DNA of 64,000 bases from Swaminathania salitolerans (lineage in GTDB: Bacteria > Pseudomonadota > Alphaproteobacteria > Acetobacterales > Acetobacteraceae): assembly GCF_025994315.1 (NCBI RefSeq), contig NZ_BAQE01000032.1; one strand, given 5' to 3'. The position numbers and the translations under genes were made by a program. Under the pieces are notes generated by a model, which worked only from the letters and a program-made list of their open reading frames with translations, made no database searches and was not told where the DNA came from. Shown one piece after another: positions 1-7,561 of this stretch (positions are counted from its first letter, which is position 1; every line of letters begins with the position of its first letter).

Positions 1-633
1 GATCACCACGTCGTAGCGATGATGATCGAGGGTGACGGGTACCGTCACCGGGTGGGCATAGGAGTCCAGGGCATCGATGATGCGCTGGGTTCCGTGTTCG
101 ATGCTGTCGTCTCCGCAATCCACGATGATATCGGCCTCCGCATAGAGTGGATGACGTTGCGCCTGAAGCGCAGCGAGGGTGGTCTCGAGATTGCCCGCCT
201 CGAGCAGCGGTCGACCCGCGCGTCCCGAGACGCGGCGGATCAGGACGGGCAGGGGGCAGCGCAGCCAGACGGAGCGCGCCCGGCTGCGTACGAGCGCACG
301 CGTCTGCGGGTCCATGAAGGCGCCCCCGCCGGTGGCGAGGATCTTGGGCCCTCCCTGGAGGAGGCGGTGGATGACACGGCGCTCGCCGTCGCGGAAAGCC
401 GGTTCGCCATGGCGGGCGAATATCTCGGAAATCGTGCATCCCGCAGCGCGCTCGATTTCGTGATCCGCATCGACGAAATCGAGTCCGAGACGGGCGGCGA
501 GACGGCGACCGATGGTCGTTTTCCCCGCGCCCATCAGGCCGACGAGCACGATGATTCCATTCGGGGCGATTCCACTCGGAGCGGAAGAGATGGCGGCGAC
601 CGATCCCGGCAGGGGATCAGGCAAATCGGACAT
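1..633 (-). CDS. aroK: Shikimate kinase, probably the N-terminal half of an AroK-AroB fusion (truncated by window edge)
   Basis: Shikimate kinase phosphorylates shikimate with ATP in chorismate synthesis in the cytosol. I read 211 codons from the ATG at 633 without a stop before base 1. The P-loop GLMGAGKT lies at residues 32-39, followed by the DADHEIE and FRDGE substrate-site segments, the TGGGAF loop near 101-106 and the lid GRAGRPLL near 138-144. The kinase fold should end near residue 190. The frame continues without a stop into VTVPVTLDHHRYDVVI, which resembles the first strand of 3-dehydroquinate synthase (AroB). I therefore infer a bifunctional AroKB protein, an arrangement I recall being annotated in some acetic acid bacteria. 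The kinase call is solid; the fusion depends on sequence beyond the window. A non-conserved 25-residue leader precedes the P-loop. The gene is divergent from the small membrane protein at 843. Confidence 0.9.
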   Translation of the reverse strand, partial: MSDLPDPLPGSVAAISSAPSGIAPNGIIVLVGLMGAGKTTIGRRLAARLGLDFVDADHEIERAAGCTISEIFARHGEPAFRDGERRVIHRLLQGGPKILATGGGAFMDPQTRALVRSRARSVWLRCPLPVLIRRVSGRAGRPLLEAGNLETTLAALQAQRHPLYAEADIIVDCGDDSIEHGTQRIIDALDSYAHPVTVPVTLDHHRYDVVI

Positions 634-842
634 GGTTCGGTTTCAGTCGGTCAGGATGGTGGCGTGATCACAGTTGGGCGTGACAATCCGGCAAGGCTAA
701 CATACAGGACAACGACCTGCCACCGATCAGGTCGCGGCCGATCTGCTGCCCCTGTTCCAATGCGCCCGTCACACTCCGCCCGTTCTGGTCCGCCCGTTCC
801 ACTGGGCGCTCTCCAGATCGGTGTTCACAACTAGGAGCCTGC

Positions 843-1079
843 ATGTCCAATCTGAGTTTTCCGCGGATTGCCGTTGCCCTCGTCCTTCTGCTCGCGCTCG
901 GGCTCGGTGGCGCGTTTCTGAAGCTTGGCATGAATCCGCCGCTTCCTGTCCAGACCGTGGTTCACAAGGATCTGCCGGGGGCCCGGTTCGCGCTGAGCGA
1001 GTCACGGCAGGGCGGCGCGAGCCTGCCGGCCATGCCGGAGCCGAAGGCTGCGCCGATGCTGCAACAGCAGCAGCACTGA
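843..1079 (+). CDS. Small single-pass membrane protein upstream of xerD
   Basis: This is a 78-residue protein of unknown function. It starts at an ATG preceded by an AGGAG ribosome binding site five bases upstream. Residues 8-26 form one hydrophobic segment (IAVALVLLLALGLGGAFLK), which could be a membrane anchor or an uncleaved signal. A short tail follows with PPLPVQTVVHKDLPGARF, a polar stretch and a run of glutamines at the end. Small proteins with an anchor followed by a Pro-Val-x-Lys-x-Leu-Pro-x-x-Arg-Phe-like tail are common beside xerD and aroK in alphaproteobacteria, but I know of no assigned role. The xerD start at 1082 lies two bases after its stop, so the two are probably cotranscribed. 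Confidence 0.75.
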   Translation: MSNLSFPRIAVALVLLLALGLGGAFLKLGMNPPLPVQTVVHKDLPGARFALSESRQGGASLPAMPEPKAAPMLQQQQH

Positions 1080-1081
1080 TC

Positions 1082-2017
1082 GTGAAGCCGGGAGAGTCTT
1101 TGCCCCCTGCGGCGGAGGCTTTTCTCGAGATGCTGGCGGCGGAGCGGAACGCAGCACCCAGAACCCGCGCCGCCTATGCGGCCGATCTCGCGGATTTCGT
1201 GCGGTTCATCCGTCGCCCCGGACCCCGGCCGGGATCCGCTCCGACATTGCTCGAGATCGATGCCGGATATGTCACCGCCTATGGCGCTGAGCAGGCGAGA
1301 AGGCGACTTTCCGCCCGGACTGCTGCACGACGCCTGTCCTGCCTGCGGCAATTCTACGGTTTTGCCCTGAGAGAGGGGTGGTGCCGCAGCGATCCTACCG
1401 AGAGCATACAGATGCCGCGTCTTGCCGCGTCTCTGCCCCGTCTTCTCTCCGAGGCGCAGGTCGCGGCGCTGATCGAGGATGGATGCCGCGGTTATGAGGA
1501 CGAGCGGCGCGCGCTGGTCTGTCGCGCGGCGCTCGAGCTTCTCTACACCACCGGCTTGCGTATCTCCGAGTTGCTTGCCTTGCCGGTGGCCCTGTTCCGC
1601 CGCGATACGCCGATGGTCATGGTGCGCGGCAAGGGGGGGCGCGAGCGTCTCGTGCCGATATCGTCCGGCGCGCGGTCTGCGGCTCTCGCCCTCATCGACC
1701 ACGATCGCGATCTCGAGACGCCCTGGCTCTTCCCCGGGCGTAATCCGATCCGTCCCCTGACCCGTCAGGGATTCGACAAGATCCTCGCTCAGGCCGCACT
1801 GCATGCCGGGATCGATCCCGCTCTCGTCTCTCCCCATGTGCTTCGTCACAGTTTTGCGACGCATCTGCTCGAACGCGGTGCCGATCTGCGCGCGCTCCAG
1901 ACGCTGCTCGGTCATGCCGACATCGCGACGACACAGATCTATACCCATGTGATGCAGGCGCGCCTCAGGCAGGTTCTCGAAACGCATCACCCGCTCTCGC
2001 AGAACGCTACGGGCTGA
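1082..2017 (+). CDS. xerD: Tyrosine recombinase XerD
   Basis: This site-specific recombinase acts with its partner Xer protein at dif to resolve chromosome dimers. The protein has 311 residues from a GTG two bases after the preceding stop. An N-terminal SAM-like DNA-binding domain (about 15-100) precedes the catalytic domain. All six catalytic positions are visible: Arg160 (TTGLRISELLAL), Lys184 (GKGGRERLVPI), His252 and Arg255 (PHVLRHSFATHL), His278 (LLGHADIATTQIYTHV) and the nucleophile Tyr287. I choose XerD over XerC because xerD directly upstream of accA is the usual alphaproteobacterial arrangement. The open frame extends further upstream, but that would overlap the small membrane protein, so I kept the GTG. 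Confidence 0.88.
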   Translation: MKPGESLPPAAEAFLEMLAAERNAAPRTRAAYAADLADFVRFIRRPGPRPGSAPTLLEIDAGYVTAYGAEQARRRLSARTAARRLSCLRQFYGFALREGWCRSDPTESIQMPRLAASLPRLLSEAQVAALIEDGCRGYEDERRALVCRAALELLYTTGLRISELLALPVALFRRDTPMVMVRGKGGRERLVPISSGARSAALALIDHDRDLETPWLFPGRNPIRPLTRQGFDKILAQAALHAGIDPALVSPHVLRHSFATHLLERGADLRALQTLLGHADIATTQIYTHVMQARLRQVLETHHPLSQNATG

Positions 2018-2075
2018 ACGCAACGGTCAACGCAACGGATTGTTGAAAGCCGGTGAGGCGTGCTATCGGCGGGTC

Positions 2076-3032
2076 ATGCGTCAGTATCTCGATTTCGAAA
2101 AGCCGGTTGCCGAGCTTGAAAACAAGATTGCCGAACTCCGCCAGATGGCGAAGGACGGCGAAGGCATCAACATCGCCGACGAAATCGGCAAGCTCTCCGA
2201 CAAGGCGGAGAAGCAGCTTCGGGCCGCTTATACCAAGCTGACGCCCTGGCAGAAGGTTTCGGTCGCCCGTCATGCGCAGCGCCCGCGCGCGCTCGATTAT
2301 TTCAAGGCCCTGCTCGAGGAATACACGCCGCTTGCCGGTGACCGCCTCGGTCATGACGATCAGGCCGTCGTCGGCGGCCTGGCACGGTTCCGCGGTCAGG
2401 CCGTGGTCGTGATCGGCACCGAGCGCGGCTTCGACATGGAATCGCGCCTGCGTCACAATTTCGGCATGCCCAAGCCCGAGGGCTACCGCAAGGCCCAGCG
2501 TCTCGTGGAGCTTGCCGGTCGTTTCGGTCTCCCGATCCTGACTTTCATCGATACCTCCGGCGCATGGCCGGGAATCGATGCAGAGCAGCGCGGTCAGGCC
2601 CAGGCCATTGCGCGCTCCACCGATTGCTGTCTCAGAGCGCCCGTTCCCTTCATCGCCACCATTATCGGTGAAGGCGGTTCGGGCGGCGCCGTTGCCCTCG
2701 GCGCGGGCGACAGGGTTCTGATGCTCGAACACTCCATCTATTCGGTCATCGCCCCGGAAGGGGCTGCGTCGATCCTCTGGCGCGACCCGAAACAGGCCTC
2801 CACCGCCGCCGAGGCCCTGAAGCTCACGGCGCAGGATCTCCTGAAGCTCAAGCTGATCGACCGGATCATCCCCGAGCCGATCGGCGGCGCGCAGCGTTTC
2901 CCTTCCGAGGCGATCGCTTCGGTGGGCGATGCCATCGACGAAGTGCTCAAGGAGCTGCTGCCGCTCGATGGAGAAAATCTGGTGGCAAAGAGGCGGGAGA
3001 AGTTCCTGGCCATGGGCAGGGACGCGCTCTGA
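2076..3032 (+). CDS. accA: Acetyl-CoA carboxylase carboxyltransferase subunit alpha
   Basis: AccA pairs with AccD to transfer the carboxyl group from carboxybiotin to acetyl-CoA, giving malonyl-CoA for fatty acid synthesis. The ATG at 2076 gives 318 residues and the family-typical start MRQYLDFEKPVAELE; upstream in-frame codons are not conserved. Diagnostic segments include LTPWQKVSVARHAQRPRALD, GMPKPEGYRKAQRLVELA, TFIDTSGAWPGIDAEQRGQ and the oxyanion-forming GEGGSGGAVALGAGDRVLM. The C terminus carries AEALKLTAQDLLKLKLID and IIPEPIGGAQR, also typical. It lies 58 bases after xerD on the same strand. No zinc finger is expected in the alpha subunit. Confidence 0.97.
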   Translation: MRQYLDFEKPVAELENKIAELRQMAKDGEGINIADEIGKLSDKAEKQLRAAYTKLTPWQKVSVARHAQRPRALDYFKALLEEYTPLAGDRLGHDDQAVVGGLARFRGQAVVVIGTERGFDMESRLRHNFGMPKPEGYRKAQRLVELAGRFGLPILTFIDTSGAWPGIDAEQRGQAQAIARSTDCCLRAPVPFIATIIGEGGSGGAVALGAGDRVLMLEHSIYSVIAPEGAASILWRDPKQASTAAEALKLTAQDLLKLKLIDRIIPEPIGGAQRFPSEAIASVGDAIDEVLKELLPLDGENLVAKRREKFLAMGRDAL

Positions 3033-3150
3033 GGCAGGTCGGGTCTGCGCCCCGTCGCACGCCGCCTGTCCCTCTTTCCTTCCGGGTCTCTTCTCTTCGC
3101 CCGGAGCGATGGCTCCGGCTTCGCCCACAGAACCCGGTCGCGACGATCCT

Positions 3151-3172
3151 CCGGGCCGATTTTTCGGCCCGG
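3151..3172. terminator. Hairpin between convergent accA and cinA-like gene
   Basis: A perfect 9-bp inverted repeat (CCGGGCCGA / TCGGCCCGG) surrounds a TTTT loop between two convergent genes. There is no clear U-tract on either side, so it may be a weak bidirectional terminator or only an RNA 3'-end stabiliser. Confidence 0.45.
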
Positions 3173-3216
3173 TGCCCCTTGCAGACCCGGGCCATCCCGC
3201 TCGCGCTATCCTGCTT

Positions 3217-3969
3217 TCAGGGGCTCGGCTCTCCCGCAACCGGCACCGCGCCGAGCGATTCGATCAGCGCCCTGATCTTCTCTCCCGCTTCGGCAATCGC
3301 ATCCCGGTCATATCCCTTGGCGACGAGCGTCACGCCTTTCCGGCCATCTGCCCGGTCGAAGGGGTAGGAACCGAGATCGAGCGAAGGACAGGCATTCTGT
3401 AGCGCCTCCAGCCCCTCCGCGAGCGTCCCTTCACGCAGATCGCTGTGCCACGCCACCGAGCACAAGGGCGCGCCGCCCTCCAGCGTGGGTATGAGCGCGC
3501 GGAACATGGCCTGCATGATGGCGGGCACGCCTGCCATGACATGAACGTTCGCAATGCTGAAACCGGGCGCGATCGAGACGCTGTTCGGGATCGGGCGTGC
3601 ACCGCGCGGCAGCATCGCCATACGCTGACGCGCCTTGTTAAACTTCTCCCGCCCGAGATAGGTTTCCAGAGCCCGGTAGCTCTCCTCATGGATTTCCAGC
3701 GGAACGCCAAGGGCCTCGGCGACACAGGCGGCGGTGATATCGTCATGTGTCGGGCCGATTCCGCCCGTCGTGAAGACATGATCGAATTGTGCGCGGCAGG
3801 TCGTCACGGTCTCCACGATCCGGCGCGTCCTGTCCGGTATGACCCGGACTTCCTCCAGCGCGATGCCGGCCTCGGCCAGACCGCTGGCGATGAAGCGGAT
3901 ATTCGCGTCCTGCGTGCGTCCGGAGAGGATTTCATTGCCGATCACGAGCAGACAGGCTGTTGCGGGCAT
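3217..3969 (-). CDS. CinA N-terminal / MoaB-Mog-like domain protein (COG1058)
   Basis: This 250-residue protein has the molybdopterin-binding (MoCF) fold. It begins ACLLVIGNEILSGRTQDAN and carries the signature FTTGGIGPTHDDITAACVAEALG at about residues 67-90 plus PGFSIANVHVMAGVPAIM. In classical CinA this domain, linked to a C-terminal nicotinamide-nucleotide amidase domain, is associated with ADP-ribose pyrophosphatase activity. Here the protein ends after the N-terminal part and a KOW-like ~80-residue extension, with no amidase domain, as in many alphaproteobacterial homologues. The function of the stand-alone form is not established. It starts at an ATG divergent from the SMP-30 gene and converges on accA. 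Confidence 0.85.
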   Translation of the reverse strand: MPATACLLVIGNEILSGRTQDANIRFIASGLAEAGIALEEVRVIPDRTRRIVETVTTCRAQFDHVFTTGGIGPTHDDITAACVAEALGVPLEIHEESYRALETYLGREKFNKARQRMAMLPRGARPIPNSVSIAPGFSIANVHVMAGVPAIMQAMFRALIPTLEGGAPLCSVAWHSDLREGTLAEGLEALQNACPSLDLGSYPFDRADGRKGVTLVAKGYDRDAIAEAGEKIRALIESLGAVPVAGEPSP

Positions 3970-4072
3970 GACAGGCTTCTCCTATTTCAAACTGTGTAGA
4001 TGACGACAACCATACAGAGTTGCGCGACGTTACGCCTTGCGTATCTGATGACTTTTTCGCGGGAGATGATTC

Positions 4073-4975
4073 ATGACCGGACCGAACCAGGAACAATGGG
4101 CAAGCTGCGCCTATGACGTCCGCGCCCAGCTCGGGGAGGGGCCTGTCTGGATCGCCGAGGAAAAAGCGCTCTATTTCGTCGATATCGTCAACAAGCGGGT
4201 CCACCGGTTCGAACCCGGAACCGGGAAGGCGACGCATTTCGATGCTCCCGACAAGGTCGCGTTTCTGCTTCCGCTCGAAGACGGAACATTTCTCGCAGGG
4301 GTCAAGGACGGGCTCTATCGTTTCGACTCTTCCGATGGGTCGTTCCGCAAGGAAGTCGACGTCGAGCCCGATCTGCCCGGCAACAGGCTGAATGACGGAT
4401 GCGTGGATATCTACGGGCGCGGATGGTTCGGCACGATGGACGATTCGGAAGAAGCCGCGAGCGGGTCGCTCTACAGCGTTCGTCATGAGGCATCCGGCTT
4501 CGTGCTGCGCAAGCACGATACAGGCTATACGGTTGCCAATGGTCCGGCAGTCTCCCCCGATGGCCGTACGCTCTATGCCTGCGATACGCCGAGCGGGAAC
4601 ATCTACCGGTTCGATATCGCGGCGGATGGCAATCTGGTGAACAAGCGCGTCTTCGTCCATCTGCCGGAAGACAAGGGCTATCCGGATGGCGTCGTGACCG
4701 ATTGCGAGGGAAATGTCTGGAGCTCTACCTGGGGTGGGGGCCATGTCCGCTGCTTCACGCCCGAAGGGGTGGAGCGTTTCGCTGTTCGGGTGCCCGCCAC
4801 GAACGTGACGAAGGTCGCTTTCGGCGGCCCCGACAGGAAGACCGCCTATGTAACCTCTGCGCGACAGAATCTTTCTGCCGGGACTCTCGCAGGCGAGCCA
4901 CATGCCGGGAGCGTCTTCACCTTCCGCTCCGACAAGGCCGGGCTGCCGCAGCACCGGATCCGTCTCTCAGCCTGA
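4073..4975 (+). CDS. SMP-30/gluconolactonase/LRE family protein
   Basis: This is a six-bladed beta-propeller, divalent-metal lactonase of 300 residues. The four expected metal ligands can be placed: Glu22 (LGEGPVW), Asn107 (RLNDGCVD), Asn156 (VANGPAVSPDGRTLY) and Asp205 (GYPDGVVTD). Relatives hydrolyse sugar lactones such as glucono-, galactono- or arabinonolactone. There is no signal peptide, so it should act in the cytosol. The start ATG has a GGGAGA site nine bases upstream. A sugar-lactonase role would fit the aldose 1-dehydrogenase-like gene at 59785, but the two lie 55 kb apart and the pairing is inference. The nearest genes are divergent (CinA-like) or convergent (GNAT-Nudix), so it appears monocistronic. 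Confidence 0.9.
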   Translation: MTGPNQEQWASCAYDVRAQLGEGPVWIAEEKALYFVDIVNKRVHRFEPGTGKATHFDAPDKVAFLLPLEDGTFLAGVKDGLYRFDSSDGSFRKEVDVEPDLPGNRLNDGCVDIYGRGWFGTMDDSEEAASGSLYSVRHEASGFVLRKHDTGYTVANGPAVSPDGRTLYACDTPSGNIYRFDIAADGNLVNKRVFVHLPEDKGYPDGVVTDCEGNVWSSTWGGGHVRCFTPEGVERFAVRVPATNVTKVAFGGPDRKTAYVTSARQNLSAGTLAGEPHAGSVFTFRSDKAGLPQHRIRLSA

Positions 4976-6070
4976 CAGGAGTTCCTGAAGCAGCGGGATG
5001 AGAGGGCGGTCGGGGTTTGGCATGGGATAAGCGTGCAATGCCTCGGGAGACACCCAGGCGAGTTCCTGCCCCTCCCGTCCGACCGGATCGTGACGCCATC
5101 GCCTGCATATGAAAAGCGGCATGAGAAGATGGCGCCCTCCGGAGTTCTCGGAGACGAAGGTCAGGGGAGCGATGCAACCGGCGCTGAGATCGACTCCGAG
5201 TTCCTCGTGAAGCTCGCGGATCAGGGCCTGCTCTGGGGATTCGTTGTGTTCGACCTTTCCTCCGGGGAATTCCCACAGACCGGCCAGGGGTTTGCCCGGA
5301 GGTCTGCGGGCGATGAGCACCCTGTTTTCCCGGTCGACGAGAACGGCGGCCACGACGAGCAATATCCGGGGCGCCGCTGAGGCAGGGCGTTTCGTCGCGA
5401 TGCCGTCCGGGACCGTCCCGGCGCCGGAAGCGGCGGGCATTGCTGTGGCGGTTGCAGGGCCGGTGGGCCGGGGCGTCATGCCCGGGTCATGATCGGCGGA
5501 GGTTTCTGCTGAAACGGTGCCGAGCCGGGCCGCGACGGAAGAGAAGCCGGAACGGGCGAGGGACATGGTCAGGACAGGACAGGGTTCGCCGCCACGGGAG
5601 AGAAACGCGATGGTCGTGCGTCCCGCCTCGGAAAATCCGAGCCGCCTCAGCAGGGCGATCGATGCCGGATTATCCTGCGCGACATCTGCGAGGATCTGCG
5701 AGGCCGGAAGGGTCTCGAACGCCCACGCGACAATGCGGGTGACGCAGAGGGTAGCGATACCGCGGCCCCAATGGGCGCGCCCCAGCCAGTAACCGATCCG
5801 CGCCGCCCTGCCGGGGGCATCGAGCGAGACGCCGATGCAGCCGATCAGCGCCTTGTCGTCGCAGATCCCGAAATGCCATGCCTGTCCGGCGCTCTGACGC
5901 TGGATGGTGCTGCCGATCCAGCGATCGGCGAGCTCCCTCGGATAAGGAAAGGGGAGATGGCTCAGCATCCGCACCACGCTCCAGTCATTGACCAGACGGT
6001 GGATGTCCGCACCATCGGACAGGCGAAGGGGGCGCAGCCGATAGGGAGCGATCTCGATGGAGGCGGTCAT
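4967..6070 (-). CDS. GNAT acetyltransferase - Nudix (MutT) fusion protein
   Basis: One 367-residue polypeptide carries two enzyme domains. Residues 1-175 form a GNAT acetyltransferase of the RimJ type (YRLRPLRLSDGADIHRLV, GYWLGRAHWGRGIAT, NPASIALLRRLGF). An Ala/Pro/Thr-rich linker of about 55 residues follows. Residues 230-367 form a MutT-like Nudix hydrolase with an intact Nudix box (GGKVEHNESPEQALIRELHE then ELGV). MutT relatives hydrolyse oxidised nucleoside triphosphates such as 8-oxo-dGTP; the GNAT substrate is unknown. The ATG at 6070 overlaps the stop of the upstream Rieske gene in an ATGA, so translation is probably coupled. Frame extension above 6070 lies inside the Rieske gene and is not conserved. 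The stop overlaps the end of the convergent SMP-30 gene by nine bases. Confidence 0.9.
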   Translation of the reverse strand: MTASIEIAPYRLRPLRLSDGADIHRLVNDWSVVRMLSHLPFPYPRELADRWIGSTIQRQSAGQAWHFGICDDKALIGCIGVSLDAPGRAARIGYWLGRAHWGRGIATLCVTRIVAWAFETLPASQILADVAQDNPASIALLRRLGFSEAGRTTIAFLSRGGEPCPVLTMSLARSGFSSVAARLGTVSAETSADHDPGMTPRPTGPATATAMPAASGAGTVPDGIATKRPASAAPRILLVVAAVLVDRENRVLIARRPPGKPLAGLWEFPGGKVEHNESPEQALIRELHEELGVDLSAGCIAPLTFVSENSGGRHLLMPLFICRRWRHDPVGREGQELAWVSPEALHAYPMPNPDRPLIPLLQELLSG

Positions 6071-7188
6071 GAATCGGCGGCGGCAGGCTTTATTCCCGCG
6101 CGGCGAAGGAGATCGCGAAGCGCATTGATCACGGGGAACACCTCCTGGTTCCTGTCGCCGCCGAGGTCGCGCCAGGCCTGCTGCTCGAGCTCCACGATTT
6201 CCCGGTCCTCGGCGAAGATGCGGTTCGTGAAGCCGACGAGCAGAGGCCAGGCCAGTTCCAGAGCTCCCTTGAGCCTGGGGCGTCGTATCGAGAGAAGGCC
6301 GAAAACGCGGCAACTCATATGCGCCTCGTCCTGCGGGACATAGACAATCCACAGATCCATGACAGGAGGTGCATCCCCGGTGCGGATGCGCAGCGTCTGA
6401 TAGGGATATTCCGTGCGGATCGTCATGACGTCGCGATGGGCGTATTTTGCGCTCGCATCGCGTCTCTCGCCGAAAATGAGGGTTTCTCCCCAGGGCTGCT
6501 TGCCCCCGGTGCGGGCGAAACTGTAGCGCGCCTCGACCATGAGCGGCTCGTTTTCGCCGCCGAGATAGCGCGGCTTCATCTTGCCCATCTGCTTCGAGTG
6601 CATGAACTGATGATTCATATCCATCAGGTTTTCATGCATGAAGCTGTAGTGACACTGGACGGTCTCGCCGAAACGACGGGTTTTGTAGGCCGGATCGGCA
6701 ACCGAGCCCAGCCGCGGGAACGGAACCGTTTCCGCCTTTGCGGGATCTCCCGGGAAGACGAAGATCAGCCCCTCCACCTCGCGGCAGGGATAGGTGCGTA
6801 CGCCGTTGGGCAGCTTGCCCTTGCCGAGATAGGGAACATCGATACAGCGCCCCGAACGTCCATAGGCCCATCCGTGATAACAGCACTGGACGGCCTCTCC
6901 CTCCACGCGCCCCTTGCTGAGTGGCACCTGACGATGCGCGCAGCGATCTTCCAGAGCGAAGACGGCACCTTCCTCGGGGCGGACGAGGGCGATCGGCTGG
7001 CCGGCAAAGCGCGTACCGATCGTCTTGCCCTTCCTGAGCTCGTGCGACCAGGCGACCGGATACCAGTAATCCGGGTCGCATTTGACCTGACGCAGGTCGA
7101 TGGTCTCGCTGCCCAGTCTCATCCGGTCGGAGCTGCCCTGCGGGAGATCTGCGAGGGTGGGCGTGTCGGTCATAAGGCTTTCCGTCAT
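6067..7188 (-). CDS. Rieske [2Fe-2S] oxygenase, alpha-subunit type
   Basis: This is a 373-residue non-haem iron oxygenase. The N-terminal Rieske domain has its cluster ligands at Cys83-x-His85 and Cys102-x2-His105 (DRCAHRQVPLSKG, QCCYHGWAYG). The C-terminal catalytic domain has the iron-site helix HENLMDMNHQFMH, giving Asp190, His193 and His197. The two histidines are three residues apart rather than the four seen in dicamba-type enzymes. Such enzymes take electrons from a separate reductase to hydroxylate or demethylate aromatic or lipid substrates; the substrate here is unknown and no ferredoxin or reductase gene is adjacent. I use the ATG at 7188; a second in-frame ATG at 7173 is equally possible. 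The stop overlaps the GNAT-Nudix start. It is divergent from the TonB receptor. Confidence 0.88.
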   Translation of the reverse strand: MTESLMTDTPTLADLPQGSSDRMRLGSETIDLRQVKCDPDYWYPVAWSHELRKGKTIGTRFAGQPIALVRPEEGAVFALEDRCAHRQVPLSKGRVEGEAVQCCYHGWAYGRSGRCIDVPYLGKGKLPNGVRTYPCREVEGLIFVFPGDPAKAETVPFPRLGSVADPAYKTRRFGETVQCHYSFMHENLMDMNHQFMHSKQMGKMKPRYLGGENEPLMVEARYSFARTGGKQPWGETLIFGERRDASAKYAHRDVMTIRTEYPYQTLRIRTGDAPPVMDLWIVYVPQDEAHMSCRVFGLLSIRRPRLKGALELAWPLLVGFTNRIFAEDREIVELEQQAWRDLGGDRNQEVFPVINALRDLLRRAGIKPAAADS

Positions 7189-7461
7189 GGGTGTTCTGTC
7201 GAGACCTCCATTGGGGCGACCGACCTGCGGGGGCGGGCCGCGCGATACGTGACGCAGTGTTGGACCGGACATTAGCAGGCTTGGAGGGCTGGCGAATAGC
7301 GGGTTTATCGCGCCCGCCCGCGACCTCTCCGGCCCGCTCCGCCACCGCAGGCAGGTCGATTCACAAGCGAAACGCAAGCATCGCGTCTCGCCTGTGAGGG
7401 GCTTTCGCGCAACATAATGCTGGTCCGCTGCGTCAAACTGTGTTTTTCATGTCTCATTCGG

Positions 7462-7473
7462 TTCGATATCGAA
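7462..7473. promoter_or_regulatory. Palindromic candidate operator upstream of TonB receptor
   Basis: TTCGATATCGAA is a perfect 12-bp palindrome. A partial copy, TTTCGATATTG, follows at 7486-7496 and touches the candidate -35 element. The pair looks like a two-site operator for an unidentified dimeric regulator. This is pattern evidence only. Confidence 0.35.
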
Positions 7474-7493
7474 AGAAAGTCTCCATTTCGATA

Positions 7494-7523
7494 TTGTAAC
7501 GTATTTCCGGCGCTGCCTAGACT
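7494..7523 (+). promoter_or_regulatory. Candidate promoter for the TonB receptor
   Basis: TTGTAA (7494-7499), an 18-base spacer and TAGACT (7518-7523) resemble sigma-70 elements about 40 bases before the start codon. The -10 match is weak. Confidence 0.25.
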
Positions 7524-7561
7524 GCCTCTCGTTCCCATCCCATGGAGAGACAGCACAAACG

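Larger units (their letters stand above)
7189..7561. other. 373-bp intergenic region between divergent Rieske and TonB-receptor genes
   Basis: No gene is supported here. The half next to the TonB receptor is clearly AT-richer than its surroundings. It holds the 12-bp palindrome at 7462-7473, a related half-site at 7486-7496 and a promoter-like pair at 7494-7523. I saw no clear Fur-box 19-mer and no riboswitch-like structure. Confidence 0.6.

Noticed and set aside
19..834. A 271-codon plus-strand frame opposite the shikimate kinase
   Set aside because: The minus-strand frame has P-loop and lid motifs; the plus frame shows none.
4205..4220. GGTTCGAACC resembling a tRNA T-arm
   Set aside because: It lies within SMP-30 codons and no acceptor or anticodon arm can be folded around it.
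6071..6352. N-terminal extension of the GNAT-Nudix protein
   Set aside because: It lies inside the Rieske gene, has no conserved residues, and the ATG at 6070 matches the GNAT start and the ATGA overlap.
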